From: Chroococcales cyanobacterium PMM_0086
GTDB taxonomy: Bacteria > Cyanobacteriota > Cyanobacteriia > Cyanobacteriales > Microcystaceae
Length of the DNA: 35,361 nt
Direction: 5' to 3'
Assembly (NCBI GenBank): GCA_949127655.1
Contig: CASBQB010000312.1
Coordinates: 1-35,361, forward strand
The notes beneath the pieces are model-generated. The model worked only from the letters and a program-made list of their open reading frames with translations. It made no database searches and was not told where the DNA came from. This document shows positions 1-6,658 of this stretch, in pieces (positions within the stretch are counted from its first letter, which is position 1; each line of letters begins with the position of its first letter). The position numbers and the translations under genes were made by a program.

Positions 1-53
1 TCTAAATAAATAACACTATGTTAACTTTTGTAAAATATCTGTAACTCGCTCCT

Positions 54-84
54 ATTGCCCATTCCCTATTCCCTATTCCCTATT
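54..84. repeat. Heptanucleotide tandem repeat (ATTCCCT)n
   Basis: Four tandem 7-base units are visible, one ATTGCCC followed by three ATTCCCT, plus a partial ATT. This is the short tandemly repeated repetitive type found in many cyanobacterial genomes. The last partial unit touches the stop codon of the truncated DUF4258 gene. A related array on the opposite strand lies at 27521-27552. Confidence 0.8.
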
Positions 85-296
85 TACAAGATAACCTTTA
101 TTTTCAACGACTTACTTAGAACACAAGCACCTTTAGGATAATCGGGATAGTCTTCTAAGATCGTAGCTTTAGTAATACTATTGATAATGTCTACGACAAA
201 AATATTGTCATTGGCCATTTCATCATAACCATGCGCTGATATTTTGATCTCTCTACTTTCAATCAGTTTGAGAATTTTGATGAAGGTTTCACTCAT
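84..296 (-). pseudogene. Truncated DUF4258 family protein
   Basis: The 70-residue product begins [20 protein letters not shown] and contains the DUF4258 core: the [12 protein letters not shown] segment near residues 19-30 and [13 protein letters not shown] near 48-60. Family members normally continue with a beta-strand segment after CVL and end in a conserved VVWGIP-like motif. Here homology stops at CVL and is replaced by [10 protein letters not shown] and a stop inside a heptamer repeat, so the C-terminal third is missing. DUF4258 genes often sit beside an MqsA/HigA-like regulator, but none follows here. Remnant status is inferred from the family's usual length. Confidence 0.6.
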
Positions 297-331
297 AAAG
301 TCTGAAGAGTGTAGAAACTGCTATTTCAATT

Positions 332-2146
332 TTACTTTGTTGGCTTAACCGTAAATTGACTAACAATACTAATAGGAGGTTGACTAGATAAAACTTTACT
401 TCTAGTCTGGGGATCATCTAGATCTGCTTCTGTATAAGGCGGAATGCCATAAGTTGTAACTAATAGTTTTTGACTTGTTGGGCTAATTTCAAACTCAGTC
501 CAACCGTAGGTATTAGTTGCAGTATAACCTCCTTTTAAAAGCGTTGCTTCAATCCGACTGTCTTTAAAAGAAGCCCCCAAAGTATTATAGGAAAGTAAAG
601 GATAACCAAAAGGCTTGAGAAGATTATTAACTAGTGTAATGATCATCTGTTCTTTAACAGTAGAAGATGCTGACTCATATGCCTCTTTTTGTTCAGAAGT
701 AACTAAACCCGCTTTATAACCTAATTTAACGGCATTTGGCCCAAAAGGAGCATCATAAGCAACCGGTCCTGTCACAATTTCCCAAGTCTTAGTAAGGTTC
801 TGTTCACCAAAGGGCGCATTCTGATAGGCAACAGTATTAATTAAAGTACCATGAAAATCAGCTGTGACAAAGACTACATTAGTTATTTTATTCTGTCCAA
901 TAAAACGCAAGAGATCAGAACGTTCTGCTGCATAACCTTCATAATGGTCTTCTCCACCGACAATACCTAAATTTTGTATAGGTTCGGGAATCATAATGAA
1001 TTTCCAGATAAGCCCTTTTTTCTGAGCATCTAAGAGATCTTGTTTAAGTTGCTTAAGTTGAGGAGAACCAAGATAGACGCGAGTGGGATCAAAACTTGTT
1101 TTAAGATAATTGGCTACAGCTTGTTTATCGCTAGGATTAATAAAGCCTATTTTAGGGTCTATACCAATTTCTCTATCTCGGAAAGAACGCGAATCTAAAA
1201 TTAAGATGGCTGCATCACTGCCAAAAGTATTATAACGGTAAAGTCGAGGCGTTTTATCAGTTCTAGTATCTTCAGTATTACTATAATATTCATCGCGTAG
1301 GGGATTATATTCTTGAAATGCTTGTAAAGCGTTTTTATAAATTTGAGTTTGGTTGGTGTAGGGTACCTCGGTATCTCCTAATGTTAAAGCAACCTGTTTA
1401 GGATCAGATTCTTTTGGTGGTGCTCCACCAGCAAAGTTATTAATTACCTCATGGTCACTGATTGTTGCATAAATAGAGGTAGAAGCGCGCAAATCTGACC
1501 AAGTATTCATCTCATAACGAGGGTAGTATACTTCATTATGTTTAGCTCGAAATTCATCTAAGTTCAGCGCAAATGTACGGGAACCTTTTGGAAAACGACT
1601 ATCAGAGACACCAGAAAAAGCAGGAGAAGGAACATCCGCATAAACTGTATCTCCATGTGCCACAAAAAAGTCTAGATCACGCCCGACTGCATTGATAATT
1701 GCTGTATAGGGGGCTAAATTTCCTCGCCAGTCTCCAGATACCCCAAAGCGTAACCCTCCATAAACTTTCAAAGGAAGTGCCGTTTTAAACTGCCCGGTTA
1801 GTGAGTCATTAGCAGCATTAGTGACTCTATAATAGTACTTAGTACCTGGGTTTAAACCGTTTATTTGTACCTTAACAGGCTGATTAATATCTGTAACTGT
1901 TTTCTCTACTTTCGCTAAAACTTTGGAAAAATCAGGCTCAGTAGAATATTCAAAAGTCACATTTCCTTGCTCTGTGCTACGTGTCCATAAAACACTTGAT
2001 GTCTGGGTTGTATCTCCTGCTGCTACTCCATTGGGTAATGTGTTTGTAAAAGAGAGAGCTTTTGCTACTTGAGTATTTGTTAGACTATAAATTAGGGCTG
2101 TTACTGTTAGAAAGATTAAAATTAGTCTCTTTTTAATGGAAAACAT
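332..2146 (-). CDS. phoD: PhoD-family alkaline phosphatase / phosphodiesterase, secreted
   Basis: A protein of about 604 residues likely to release phosphate from phosphomonoesters or diesters outside the cytoplasm. Numbering below counts from a GTG two codons upstream of the chosen ATG. An N-terminal signal peptide (KKR, then hydrophobic to about residue 28, AKA cleavage site) is followed by a beta-sandwich PhoD_N domain (VLWTRST, GLNPGTKYYYRV). The metallophosphatase domain follows: D141 in GVSGDWRG, HGDTVYAD at 166-173, SDHEVINN at 232-239 in place of the usual WDDHE, and VTADFHGT at 429-436. The leader has KK where Tat-exported PhoD proteins have RR, so Sec export is more likely. The ATG is preceded by AAGTGAG. 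It lies 60 bases downstream of parE on the same strand. No clear Pho box was seen in that gap, so phosphate control is unproven. Family assignment is firm; the exact substrate is not. Confidence 0.88.
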   Translation of the reverse strand: MFSIKKRLILIFLTVTALIYSLTNTQVAKALSFTNTLPNGVAAGDTTQTSSVLWTRSTEQGNVTFEYSTEPDFSKVLAKVEKTVTDINQPVKVQINGLNPGTKYYYRVTNAANDSLTGQFKTALPLKVYGGLRFGVSGDWRGNLAPYTAIINAVGRDLDFFVAHGDTVYADVPSPAFSGVSDSRFPKGSRTFALNLDEFRAKHNEVYYPRYEMNTWSDLRASTSIYATISDHEVINNFAGGAPPKESDPKQVALTLGDTEVPYTNQTQIYKNALQAFQEYNPLRDEYYSNTEDTRTDKTPRLYRYNTFGSDAAILILDSRSFRDREIGIDPKIGFINPSDKQAVANYLKTSFDPTRVYLGSPQLKQLKQDLLDAQKKGLIWKFIMIPEPIQNLGIVGGEDHYEGYAAERSDLLRFIGQNKITNVVFVTADFHGTLINTVAYQNAPFGEQNLTKTWEIVTGPVAYDAPFGPNAVKLGYKAGLVTSEQKEAYESASSTVKEQMIITLVNNLLKPFGYPLLSYNTLGASFKDSRIEATLLKGGYTATNTYGWTEFEISPTSQKLLVTTYGIPPYTEADLDDPQTRSKVLSSQPPISIVSQFTVKPTK

Positions 2147-2213
2147 ACTCACTTAGTTTGGTAGTTGCCTTTTGAAATTTTAACAATTAATTGCTATGTG
2201 GGACAGGCATCAA

Positions 2214-2513
2214 CTACTTATCATCTAGACGGGTTTCAACATCCATACGCTCATGTAAAATACGGATAATTTCTATCCCTTCAAAAGCAATACGATAAAA
2301 GATCACATGCCGTCCTACGTGATACTTACGATACCCTAGACGAATATCATTGCAAGCCTTTCCTCGCTGCGGTTGCTGCCCTAAAAACTGAAAACAATCA
2401 TCTAGTCTTTTAAGATAAATGTTTCTTTGCTCACGTCCCCATGTGTTCTGTGTATAACGGCCAATGGAACGTAAATCTTTTAGGGCTAGTTCAGTAAGGC
2501 GGAAAAGCGCCAT
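2214..2513 (-). CDS. parE: ParE/RelE-fold toxin of type II toxin-antitoxin system
   Basis: A 99-residue protein with the full ParE pattern: ALKDLRSIGRYTQNTWG near residues 10-26, the RNIYLKRLDDCFQFL helix, QQPQRGK, IRLGYRKYHVGRHVIFYRI, and the conserved end ILHERMDVETRL. ParE toxins poison DNA gyrase; related RelE proteins cleave ribosome-bound mRNA. The RILHERMD ending favours ParE. Its ATG overlaps the parD stop by one base (TAATG), so translation is probably coupled to the antitoxin. The gene looks intact. Confidence 0.9.
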   Translation of the reverse strand: MALFRLTELALKDLRSIGRYTQNTWGREQRNIYLKRLDDCFQFLGQQPQRGKACNDIRLGYRKYHVGRHVIFYRIAFEGIEIIRILHERMDVETRLDDK

Positions 2514-2755
2514 TAAACTGCTTGTTCCTTATCAAGTTCCTTCAGCAATTCATTTAAGGAATATTCGGCAAACTCGCTATTCTCACCTTCAGTTAATGCT
2601 CGTTGCAGTGCTGAAACCTTCATTTCATGTTCTTCTAGCAATCGCAGTCCTGCCCGAATAGCTTCGCTGGCTGAACCAAAACGTCCGCTATCAATTTGAG
2701 CAGAGATAAATGCTTCAAAATGCTCACCCAATATCACACTTGTATTTTTTTGCAT
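2513..2755 (-). CDS. parD: ParD-like ribbon-helix-helix antitoxin
   Basis: An 80-residue antitoxin that should bind ParE through its C-terminal half and its own promoter through an N-terminal ribbon-helix-helix. The strand is MQKNTSVILGEHFEAFI and the helices cover SGRFGSASEAIRAGLRLLEE (about residues 23-42). The flexible acidic tail ends in LLKELDKEQAV. A longer frame opens at 2878, but the start at 2755 is preferred. It matches the family's usual N terminus, and a consensus-like promoter with operator symmetry ends about 18 bases upstream of it. With the longer start, the promoter would lie inside the coding region. No Shine-Dalgarno sequence is evident. It forms a two-gene operon with parE. 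Confidence 0.9.
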   Translation of the reverse strand: MQKNTSVILGEHFEAFISAQIDSGRFGSASEAIRAGLRLLEEHEMKVSALQRALTEGENSEFAEYSLNELLKELDKEQAV

Positions 2756-2772
2756 ATTATTTATAAGACAAT

Positions 2773-2808
2773 ACATACCAATATATATTATTTCTTGGTA
2801 TGTGTCAA
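2773..2808 (-). promoter_or_regulatory. parDE promoter with overlapping palindromic operator
   Basis: On the minus strand there is a perfect TTGACA (2808-2803), a 17-base spacer and TATATT (2785-2780). A perfect 9-base inverted repeat, ACATACCAA (2773-2781) and TTGGTATGT (2795-2803), separated by 13 bases, covers the spacer and the -10 element. Transcription would begin near 2773, giving a leader of about 18 bases before the parD ATG at 2755. The layout suits autorepression by ParD or ParDE. The sequence elements are seen directly; binding is inferred. Confidence 0.72.
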
Positions 2809-2927
2809 ACAAACAAAATGTCATATGTGTATTTATTTCTTCTAAAGTCTTAAGTTTACTTTGACTCATATCCCTCAACTCCTTGTCTATTTTTAAATTG
2901 AGAATCGCTGTTAAATCTCCCTGATTA

Positions 2928-2957
2928 TTGCTCTCTGTCGGAAAAATCAGATATGAT
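2928..2957 (+). promoter_or_regulatory. Candidate rpsN promoter
   Basis: TTGCTC at 2928-2933 and TATGAT at 2952-2957 are separated by 18 bases and lie about 40 bases before the rpsN ATG. The -10 is good and the -35 is partial. Confidence 0.45.
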
Positions 2958-2994
2958 GGAGAATGCTGTCTTAAAATTAAGAAAAATCTAAACT

Positions 2995-3297
2995 ATGGCC
3001 AAAAAATCGATGATCGAGCGTGAAAAACGCCGTAAACTCCTAGCTGAAAAGTATGCTACTCGACGTGAAGACCTTAAAGAACAATTTCGTTCAGCCGAAG
3101 ATCCTATCGAACAGCTAGAAATTCACCGTGAAATTCAAAGACTACCCCGCAATAGTGCCCCCACTCGTCAACGTAATCGTTGTTGGGTTACAGGAAGACC
3201 TAGAGCTTACTATAGTGATTTTGGAGTCTGTCGTAATGTCCTGCGCGAATGGGCCCACCAAGGACTCCTCCCAGGTGTGGTCAAATCAAGCTGGTAG
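2995..3297 (+). CDS. rpsN: 30S ribosomal protein S14
   Basis: A 100-residue component of the 30S head. It starts [16 protein letters not shown], has the central [20 protein letters not shown] stretch, and ends with the conserved block [15 protein letters not shown] followed by [13 protein letters not shown] and KSSW. The paired CxxC zinc motifs of the short form are absent (only single Cys residues are seen), so this is the long zinc-independent type. It stands alone outside the main ribosomal operon, which is usual for cyanobacteria. No strong Shine-Dalgarno is seen before the ATG. Confidence 0.97.
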   Translation: MAKKSMIEREKRRKLLAEKYATRREDLKEQFRSAEDPIEQLEIHREIQRLPRNSAPTRQRNRCWVTGRPRAYYSDFGVCRNVLREWAHQGLLPGVVKSSW

Positions 3298-3345
3298 TCA
3301 GAAAAATTGTCTGTTGCGTGCAGTGAACAAGTGAACTAAGACAAC

Positions 3346-3681
3346 CTAGGCAGACCCGCAGCAGTCCTCAAAACCTAGGCGTTCTAAGATTAAATCACTC
3401 ACTGCATTGGCAATAGCAAACTCACTATAAAAACTCTTGCGAAAATCAAAGGCCTGCATCTCTGTGATTAAAGCAATGAGTAAAGAACCAAGGTCATTTT
3501 CACCCTCTAAGCGTTGTCTAACATAAATTTGGGCAGCGGTTTTAGCAATGATTCCATTGACTGCCTCAGGAAAATACTCTTGATCTAACCAAACCAGAAG
3601 AGTTTCTTTGAGCCAAGTCCCTTCTTTTTGGATATCTTCAAAGGGTGGCAAAGTAATTGAAGTTATAGGTTGAGCCGTCAT
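3346..3681 (-). CDS. Conserved small protein of unknown function
   Basis: A 111-residue, mostly helical, acidic protein that I do not assign to a named family. It has ITLPPFEDIQKEGTWLKETL near the N terminus, LDQEYFPEAVNGIIAKTAAQ in the middle, and ends LGFEDCCGSA with adjacent cysteines. No signal peptide or membrane segment is apparent. The start at 3681 is preferred over an upstream ATG at 3741 because GAAAGAGGT lies just before it and the longer version would run into aat. Only 24 bases separate its start from that of aat on the other strand. It is likely a cytosolic cyanobacterial housekeeping protein, but its function is not visible. Confidence 0.7.
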   Translation of the reverse strand: MTAQPITSITLPPFEDIQKEGTWLKETLLVWLDQEYFPEAVNGIIAKTAAQIYVRQRLEGENDLGSLLIALITEMQAFDFRKSFYSEFAIANAVSDLILERLGFEDCCGSA

Positions 3682-3705
3682 CGAGACCTCTTTCAGGCAA
3701 CATTG

Positions 3706-4275
3706 ATGAATATAGAGTCTATTATACAAGCCTATGCTCAAGGTTATTTTCTCATGGCAGATGATGAGGGTGCTTTGGGATGGTATTCGAGTTCACAACG
3801 TACTCTAATTCCTCTTGATGAGCGTTTTCACTGTCCTACTTCTCTGCGTCGTGCACTTAATCAAAATCGCTTTTCTGTAGCTATTAATCGAGATTTTGCC
3901 GCCGTATGTTCTGGGTGTGCTAATCGTCTAGAAACTTGGATTTCTCCACAACTGATGGAGATCTACTTACAATTAAATAGAGCGGGCTTTGCTTACAGTT
4001 TTGAAACATGGCAAGGTGATCAACTGGCTGGGGGTATCTTGGGTATAGTTATTAAGGGAGCTTTTATTGGTGAGTCTATGTTTTATAACATCCCAGAAGG
4101 TTCTAAGGTAGCTATGGTTAAGCTTGTTGAACACCTGAGAAAAAGAAAATTTGTTCTTTTTGATGCACAGATGCAAAATCCTCATCTAGAACGTTTTGGT
4201 TCTTATATTATTCAAAATAAAGACTATCAAGTATTGCTGAAAAAAGCACTTAGATATAACTGTTATTTTCGTTGA
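3706..4275 (+). CDS. aat: Leucyl/phenylalanyl-tRNA-protein transferase
   Basis: A 189-residue enzyme that adds Leu or Phe from aminoacyl-tRNA to N-terminal Arg or Lys of proteins, marking them for ClpS/ClpAP degradation. Family signatures are visible: AYAQGYFLMADDEGALGWYS near residues 9-28, RTLIPLDERFH, CANRLETWISPQL, AGFAYSFETWQGDQLAGGIL, and the catalytic-region GAFIGESMFY. A final LFDAQMQNPHLERFGS block corresponds to the Cys-Gln-Val segment of E. coli Aat with Ala-Gln-Met here. It is shorter than E. coli Aat (234) because the N-terminal extension is missing, as in other cyanobacterial copies. The ATG at 3706 sits 24 bases from the opposite-strand neighbour, so its promoter must overlap that gene. 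Confidence 0.92.
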   Translation: MNIESIIQAYAQGYFLMADDEGALGWYSSSQRTLIPLDERFHCPTSLRRALNQNRFSVAINRDFAAVCSGCANRLETWISPQLMEIYLQLNRAGFAYSFETWQGDQLAGGILGIVIKGAFIGESMFYNIPEGSKVAMVKLVEHLRKRKFVLFDAQMQNPHLERFGSYIIQNKDYQVLLKKALRYNCYFR

Positions 4276-4278
4276 CTA

Positions 4279-5019
4279 TTAGTTTCTGATTAAAGATTTA
4301 CCTTCGGCCTTTAATTCACCCTGGGAAAGCAATAAGGTAGAAAGTTCAATATCACTGCCAAGATCAATAGGGAGTTCTGTTAAGCTGAGTTGATAAGGTG
4401 CGGGTAATCCCTGAAGTTCTACAGAAGAAAGATAAAGAATATGTGCAGAAGCAAGTTTTAAACTAGATACCAAGGTAAAAGGATACTGTTGGCTATTGTG
4501 AAGAGTCCAGACTCCTTGCAGTTTAAATTGTTCGTCTCCTAACTCAATATTCTGCCAACTTAAATCACCCTGAGTCAAAATATCACCAGAGTTAGAGACT
4601 CCACTAGATTCTAATAACATTAAAACTAAATCACTCAAAGCATTAAAAAGAATCACTGAAGCAAGAGAAGCCTTTAAATCAGACTCAAGTATGTTAATCT
4701 GACCGGAAACCTGAATAGACTCTAAAAGCTGAAAAGGTTTTCCCCGCAGAATTTGTCCAATATTAATACGGATATTCTCAGCTAAAATTTTAATTTGATC
4801 TAGATGCAATCCTTGATAAATAGCCTCTTGAGTATATAAATGAACTAAGGGAATATAGCCGCGCAAAATCTGCTGATCTCGACCTTGAATTTGTAACCGG
4901 AGAACTTTTACCTGTTCAACCTGTGAACGCAACCAAAATTGTAAAGCAGGAGAGAGAATCTTACTAATAATCTGACTAGAAGAGCTTGAGACCATATCAC
5001 CTGAGAAGAAATTAGACAT
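4279..5019 (-). CDS. DUF2993 (LmeA-like) family protein
   Basis: About 246 residues. It shows the cyanobacterial DUF2993 pattern: a short N-terminal segment, then VEQVKVLRLQIQGRDQQILR, QEAIYQGLHLDQIKILAENI, RINIGQILRGKPFQLLES, and a repeated beta-structured region through to the C terminus. The family resembles lipid-binding tubular (LmeA/TULIP-like) folds; the Synechocystis role is not known to me. An alternative ATG at 5046 would add nine hydrophobic residues; neither start has a convincing Shine-Dalgarno. It is head-to-head with the rluB-like gene and tail-to-tail with aat (3 bases apart). Confidence 0.75.
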   Translation of the reverse strand: MSNFFSGDMVSSSSSQIISKILSPALQFWLRSQVEQVKVLRLQIQGRDQQILRGYIPLVHLYTQEAIYQGLHLDQIKILAENIRINIGQILRGKPFQLLESIQVSGQINILESDLKASLASVILFNALSDLVLMLLESSGVSNSGDILTQGDLSWQNIELGDEQFKLQGVWTLHNSQQYPFTLVSSLKLASAHILYLSSVELQGLPAPYQLSLTELPIDLGSDIELSTLLLSQGELKAEGKSLIRN

Positions 5020-5060
5020 AATGAATAATGTAGCCAAAAATATCATCTAGCGCCTAAGCA

Positions 5061-5810
5061 ATGCAACAGAGGGTTCAGAAAGTTTTATCACAATGTGGGA
5101 TAGCTTCTCGAAGGGAGGCAGAAAACCTAATTAGAGAGAAAAGAATCACCATTAATGGACAAATTGCTCAAATAGGGGACAAGGTTGACCCCCAAAAAGA
5201 CTCCATTCTCTATGATGGAAAGGTTATCAATCAGCGTCCTGATTTATTATATATTTTACTGAACAAACCCCTAGGCGTTGTTTCAACTTGTTTTGATCCT
5301 CAGAACCGTCCTACTGTTTTAGATTTACTCCCTATGGACTTGCGTACTGGCCAAGGACTGCATCCAGTTGGTAGACTAGATATAGACTCAACAGGAGCCT
5401 TACTTTTAACCAATGATGGGGATTTGACACTTAAATTAACACATCCTCGTTATCATCTCTCTAAAACTTATCATGTCTGGGTGCACGGGGAACCTCAGGA
5501 ATCTACTCTAGAACATTGGCGCAAGGGAGTGATATTAGAAGGTAAAATGACCTTACCTGCTCAGATCGAAAGAATCAAAAGCCAAAATGAACAGACCTTG
5601 TTAATGGTTATCATTAGTGAAGGAAGAAACCGTCAAATTCGTAAGTGTGGGGAAAAACTAGGTTACAAAGTAGTTAAGCTACATAGAACAGCTATTGGTC
5701 CGATTCGACTCGATTCTGGTAATCATTCTAAACTAAACTTTGGAAGCTATAGAACATTAAATGACTCTGAACTTGCCTTTCTTAAAAACCGCGTCAATTC
5801 AGGGACTTAA
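5061..5810 (+). CDS. rluB: RluB-type 23S rRNA pseudouridine synthase
   Basis: A 249-residue enzyme expected to isomerise a uridine in large-subunit rRNA. An S4 RNA-binding domain covers residues 1-60 (QKVLSQCGIASRREAENLI). The RsuA/RluB catalytic domain contains YILLNKPLGVVSTCFDP, the catalytic loop HPVGRLDIDSTGALLLTNDG with Asp107, LSKTYHVWVHGE, and EGRNRQIRKCGEKLGYKV near 189-206. Overall length fits RluB without a long C-terminal tail. The exact target base cannot be told from RsuA/RluE paralogues by sight, but the S4 domain and motif spacing favour RluB. It leads a same-strand run with rodZ-like and mrdA genes. Confidence 0.9.
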   Translation: MQQRVQKVLSQCGIASRREAENLIREKRITINGQIAQIGDKVDPQKDSILYDGKVINQRPDLLYILLNKPLGVVSTCFDPQNRPTVLDLLPMDLRTGQGLHPVGRLDIDSTGALLLTNDGDLTLKLTHPRYHLSKTYHVWVHGEPQESTLEHWRKGVILEGKMTLPAQIERIKSQNEQTLLMVIISEGRNRQIRKCGEKLGYKVVKLHRTAIGPIRLDSGNHSKLNFGSYRTLNDSELAFLKNRVNSGT

Positions 5811-5835
5811 GAATCAGTTGTCCCCCGCTATTAGT

Positions 5836-6597
5836 ATGTTTAAGCGGCAAAAACCCCCAAAAACAAACTTACAAAATGAACAACGTGAGAAACTAATAGA
5901 AATAGGCTCGCTCCTCCAAAAAGCACGTTTAGAACAAGCAGTTTCTCTTAAGGGTATCTCTCTAAAAACTCAGATACCAATTCGTACCCTAGAAGCTATT
6001 GAAGCAGGACTTTTAGAGGAACTTCCACACTCAATTTATATTAGGGCTATAGTTAAAAAATATGCGGCTATTCTGAACTTTGAGAGCAAAGAATGGTTAG
6101 AAGAGTTTTCTACAGAAATAGAAACTACTCAAGTTAAAGCTTCCCCTTGGTCTTTCAAATTACCTAGCTTTCAAATAAGAACTATACATATTTATTTATT
6201 TTATATTATTCTGGTCTCCTTCTCCCTGCAGAGAATTGCTGAGACTCTCGAACGACCTATAGTAGTAATCAATACAGAAAAGATAAATCAGACTAAAAGC
6301 ATTAACAAAAAAATCCCACTATCTCGTAAACCAAAAAATCACCCAGAAAGACCAGTCGTGATCAATATCAAGTTAAAAGAGCCATCTTGGCTCAAAGTAG
6401 TTGTAGATGGAAAGACTAAATTTGAAGGAACCCTTAAACAAGGTTCTCACCAAACCTGGAAAGCACAGCAGAAACTCACCCTCAGTACTGGTAACGCAGG
6501 TGCAGTAATGGTGGCCTTTAATAAAGAACAGGCTAAACAATTAGGGAAATCTGGACAAAAACAACAGGTTACTTACCATGCTAACTCTAATCTTTAG
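5836..6597 (+). CDS. rodZ: RodZ-like membrane protein with N-terminal helix-turn-helix
   Basis: About 253 residues. A cytosolic helix-turn-helix of the HTH_25 type comes first (IGSLLQKARLEQAVSLKGIS, then TQIPIRTLEAIEAG, LLEELPHSIYIRAIVKKYA). One membrane helix follows (IHIYLFYIILVSFSLQRI), then a basic linker and a periplasmic DUF4115-like domain (LKEPSWLKVVVDGKTKFEGT, GSHQTWKAQQKLTLSTGNAG). This is the RodZ order; RodZ tethers MreB and organises side-wall synthesis. The neighbouring PBP2 gene fits this role. A longer frame from 5761 overlaps rluB, but its extra residues do not look like a RodZ start, so the ATG at 5836, 25 bases after rluB, is preferred. Confidence 0.82.
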   Translation: MFKRQKPPKTNLQNEQREKLIEIGSLLQKARLEQAVSLKGISLKTQIPIRTLEAIEAGLLEELPHSIYIRAIVKKYAAILNFESKEWLEEFSTEIETTQVKASPWSFKLPSFQIRTIHIYLFYIILVSFSLQRIAETLERPIVVINTEKINQTKSINKKIPLSRKPKNHPERPVVINIKLKEPSWLKVVVDGKTKFEGTLKQGSHQTWKAQQKLTLSTGNAGAVMVAFNKEQAKQLGKSGQKQQVTYHANSNL

Positions 6598-6658
6598 TAG
6601 TCTAAAGAACCAGTCAAGCCAATAGCCCATCTAAACTAAATACTAAACAGAATCAATT

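Noticed and set aside
54-84. CRISPR-like array at the heptamer repeats (also 27521-27552)
   Set aside because: The repeats are 7 bases, contiguous and without spacers, so they are simple tandem repeats.
2147-2213. Pho box upstream of phoD
   Set aside because: One GTTAAAAT-like word is present but not the tandem 8-base repeats expected for PhoB binding.
2756-2878. Upstream extension of parD to a 121-residue protein
   Set aside because: The extension matches no ParD N terminus and contains the consensus promoter and operator; the 80-residue version fits the family.
3128-3334. Open frame overlapping rpsN on the same strand
   Set aside because: It lies in another frame of a certain ribosomal protein gene and shows no family pattern.
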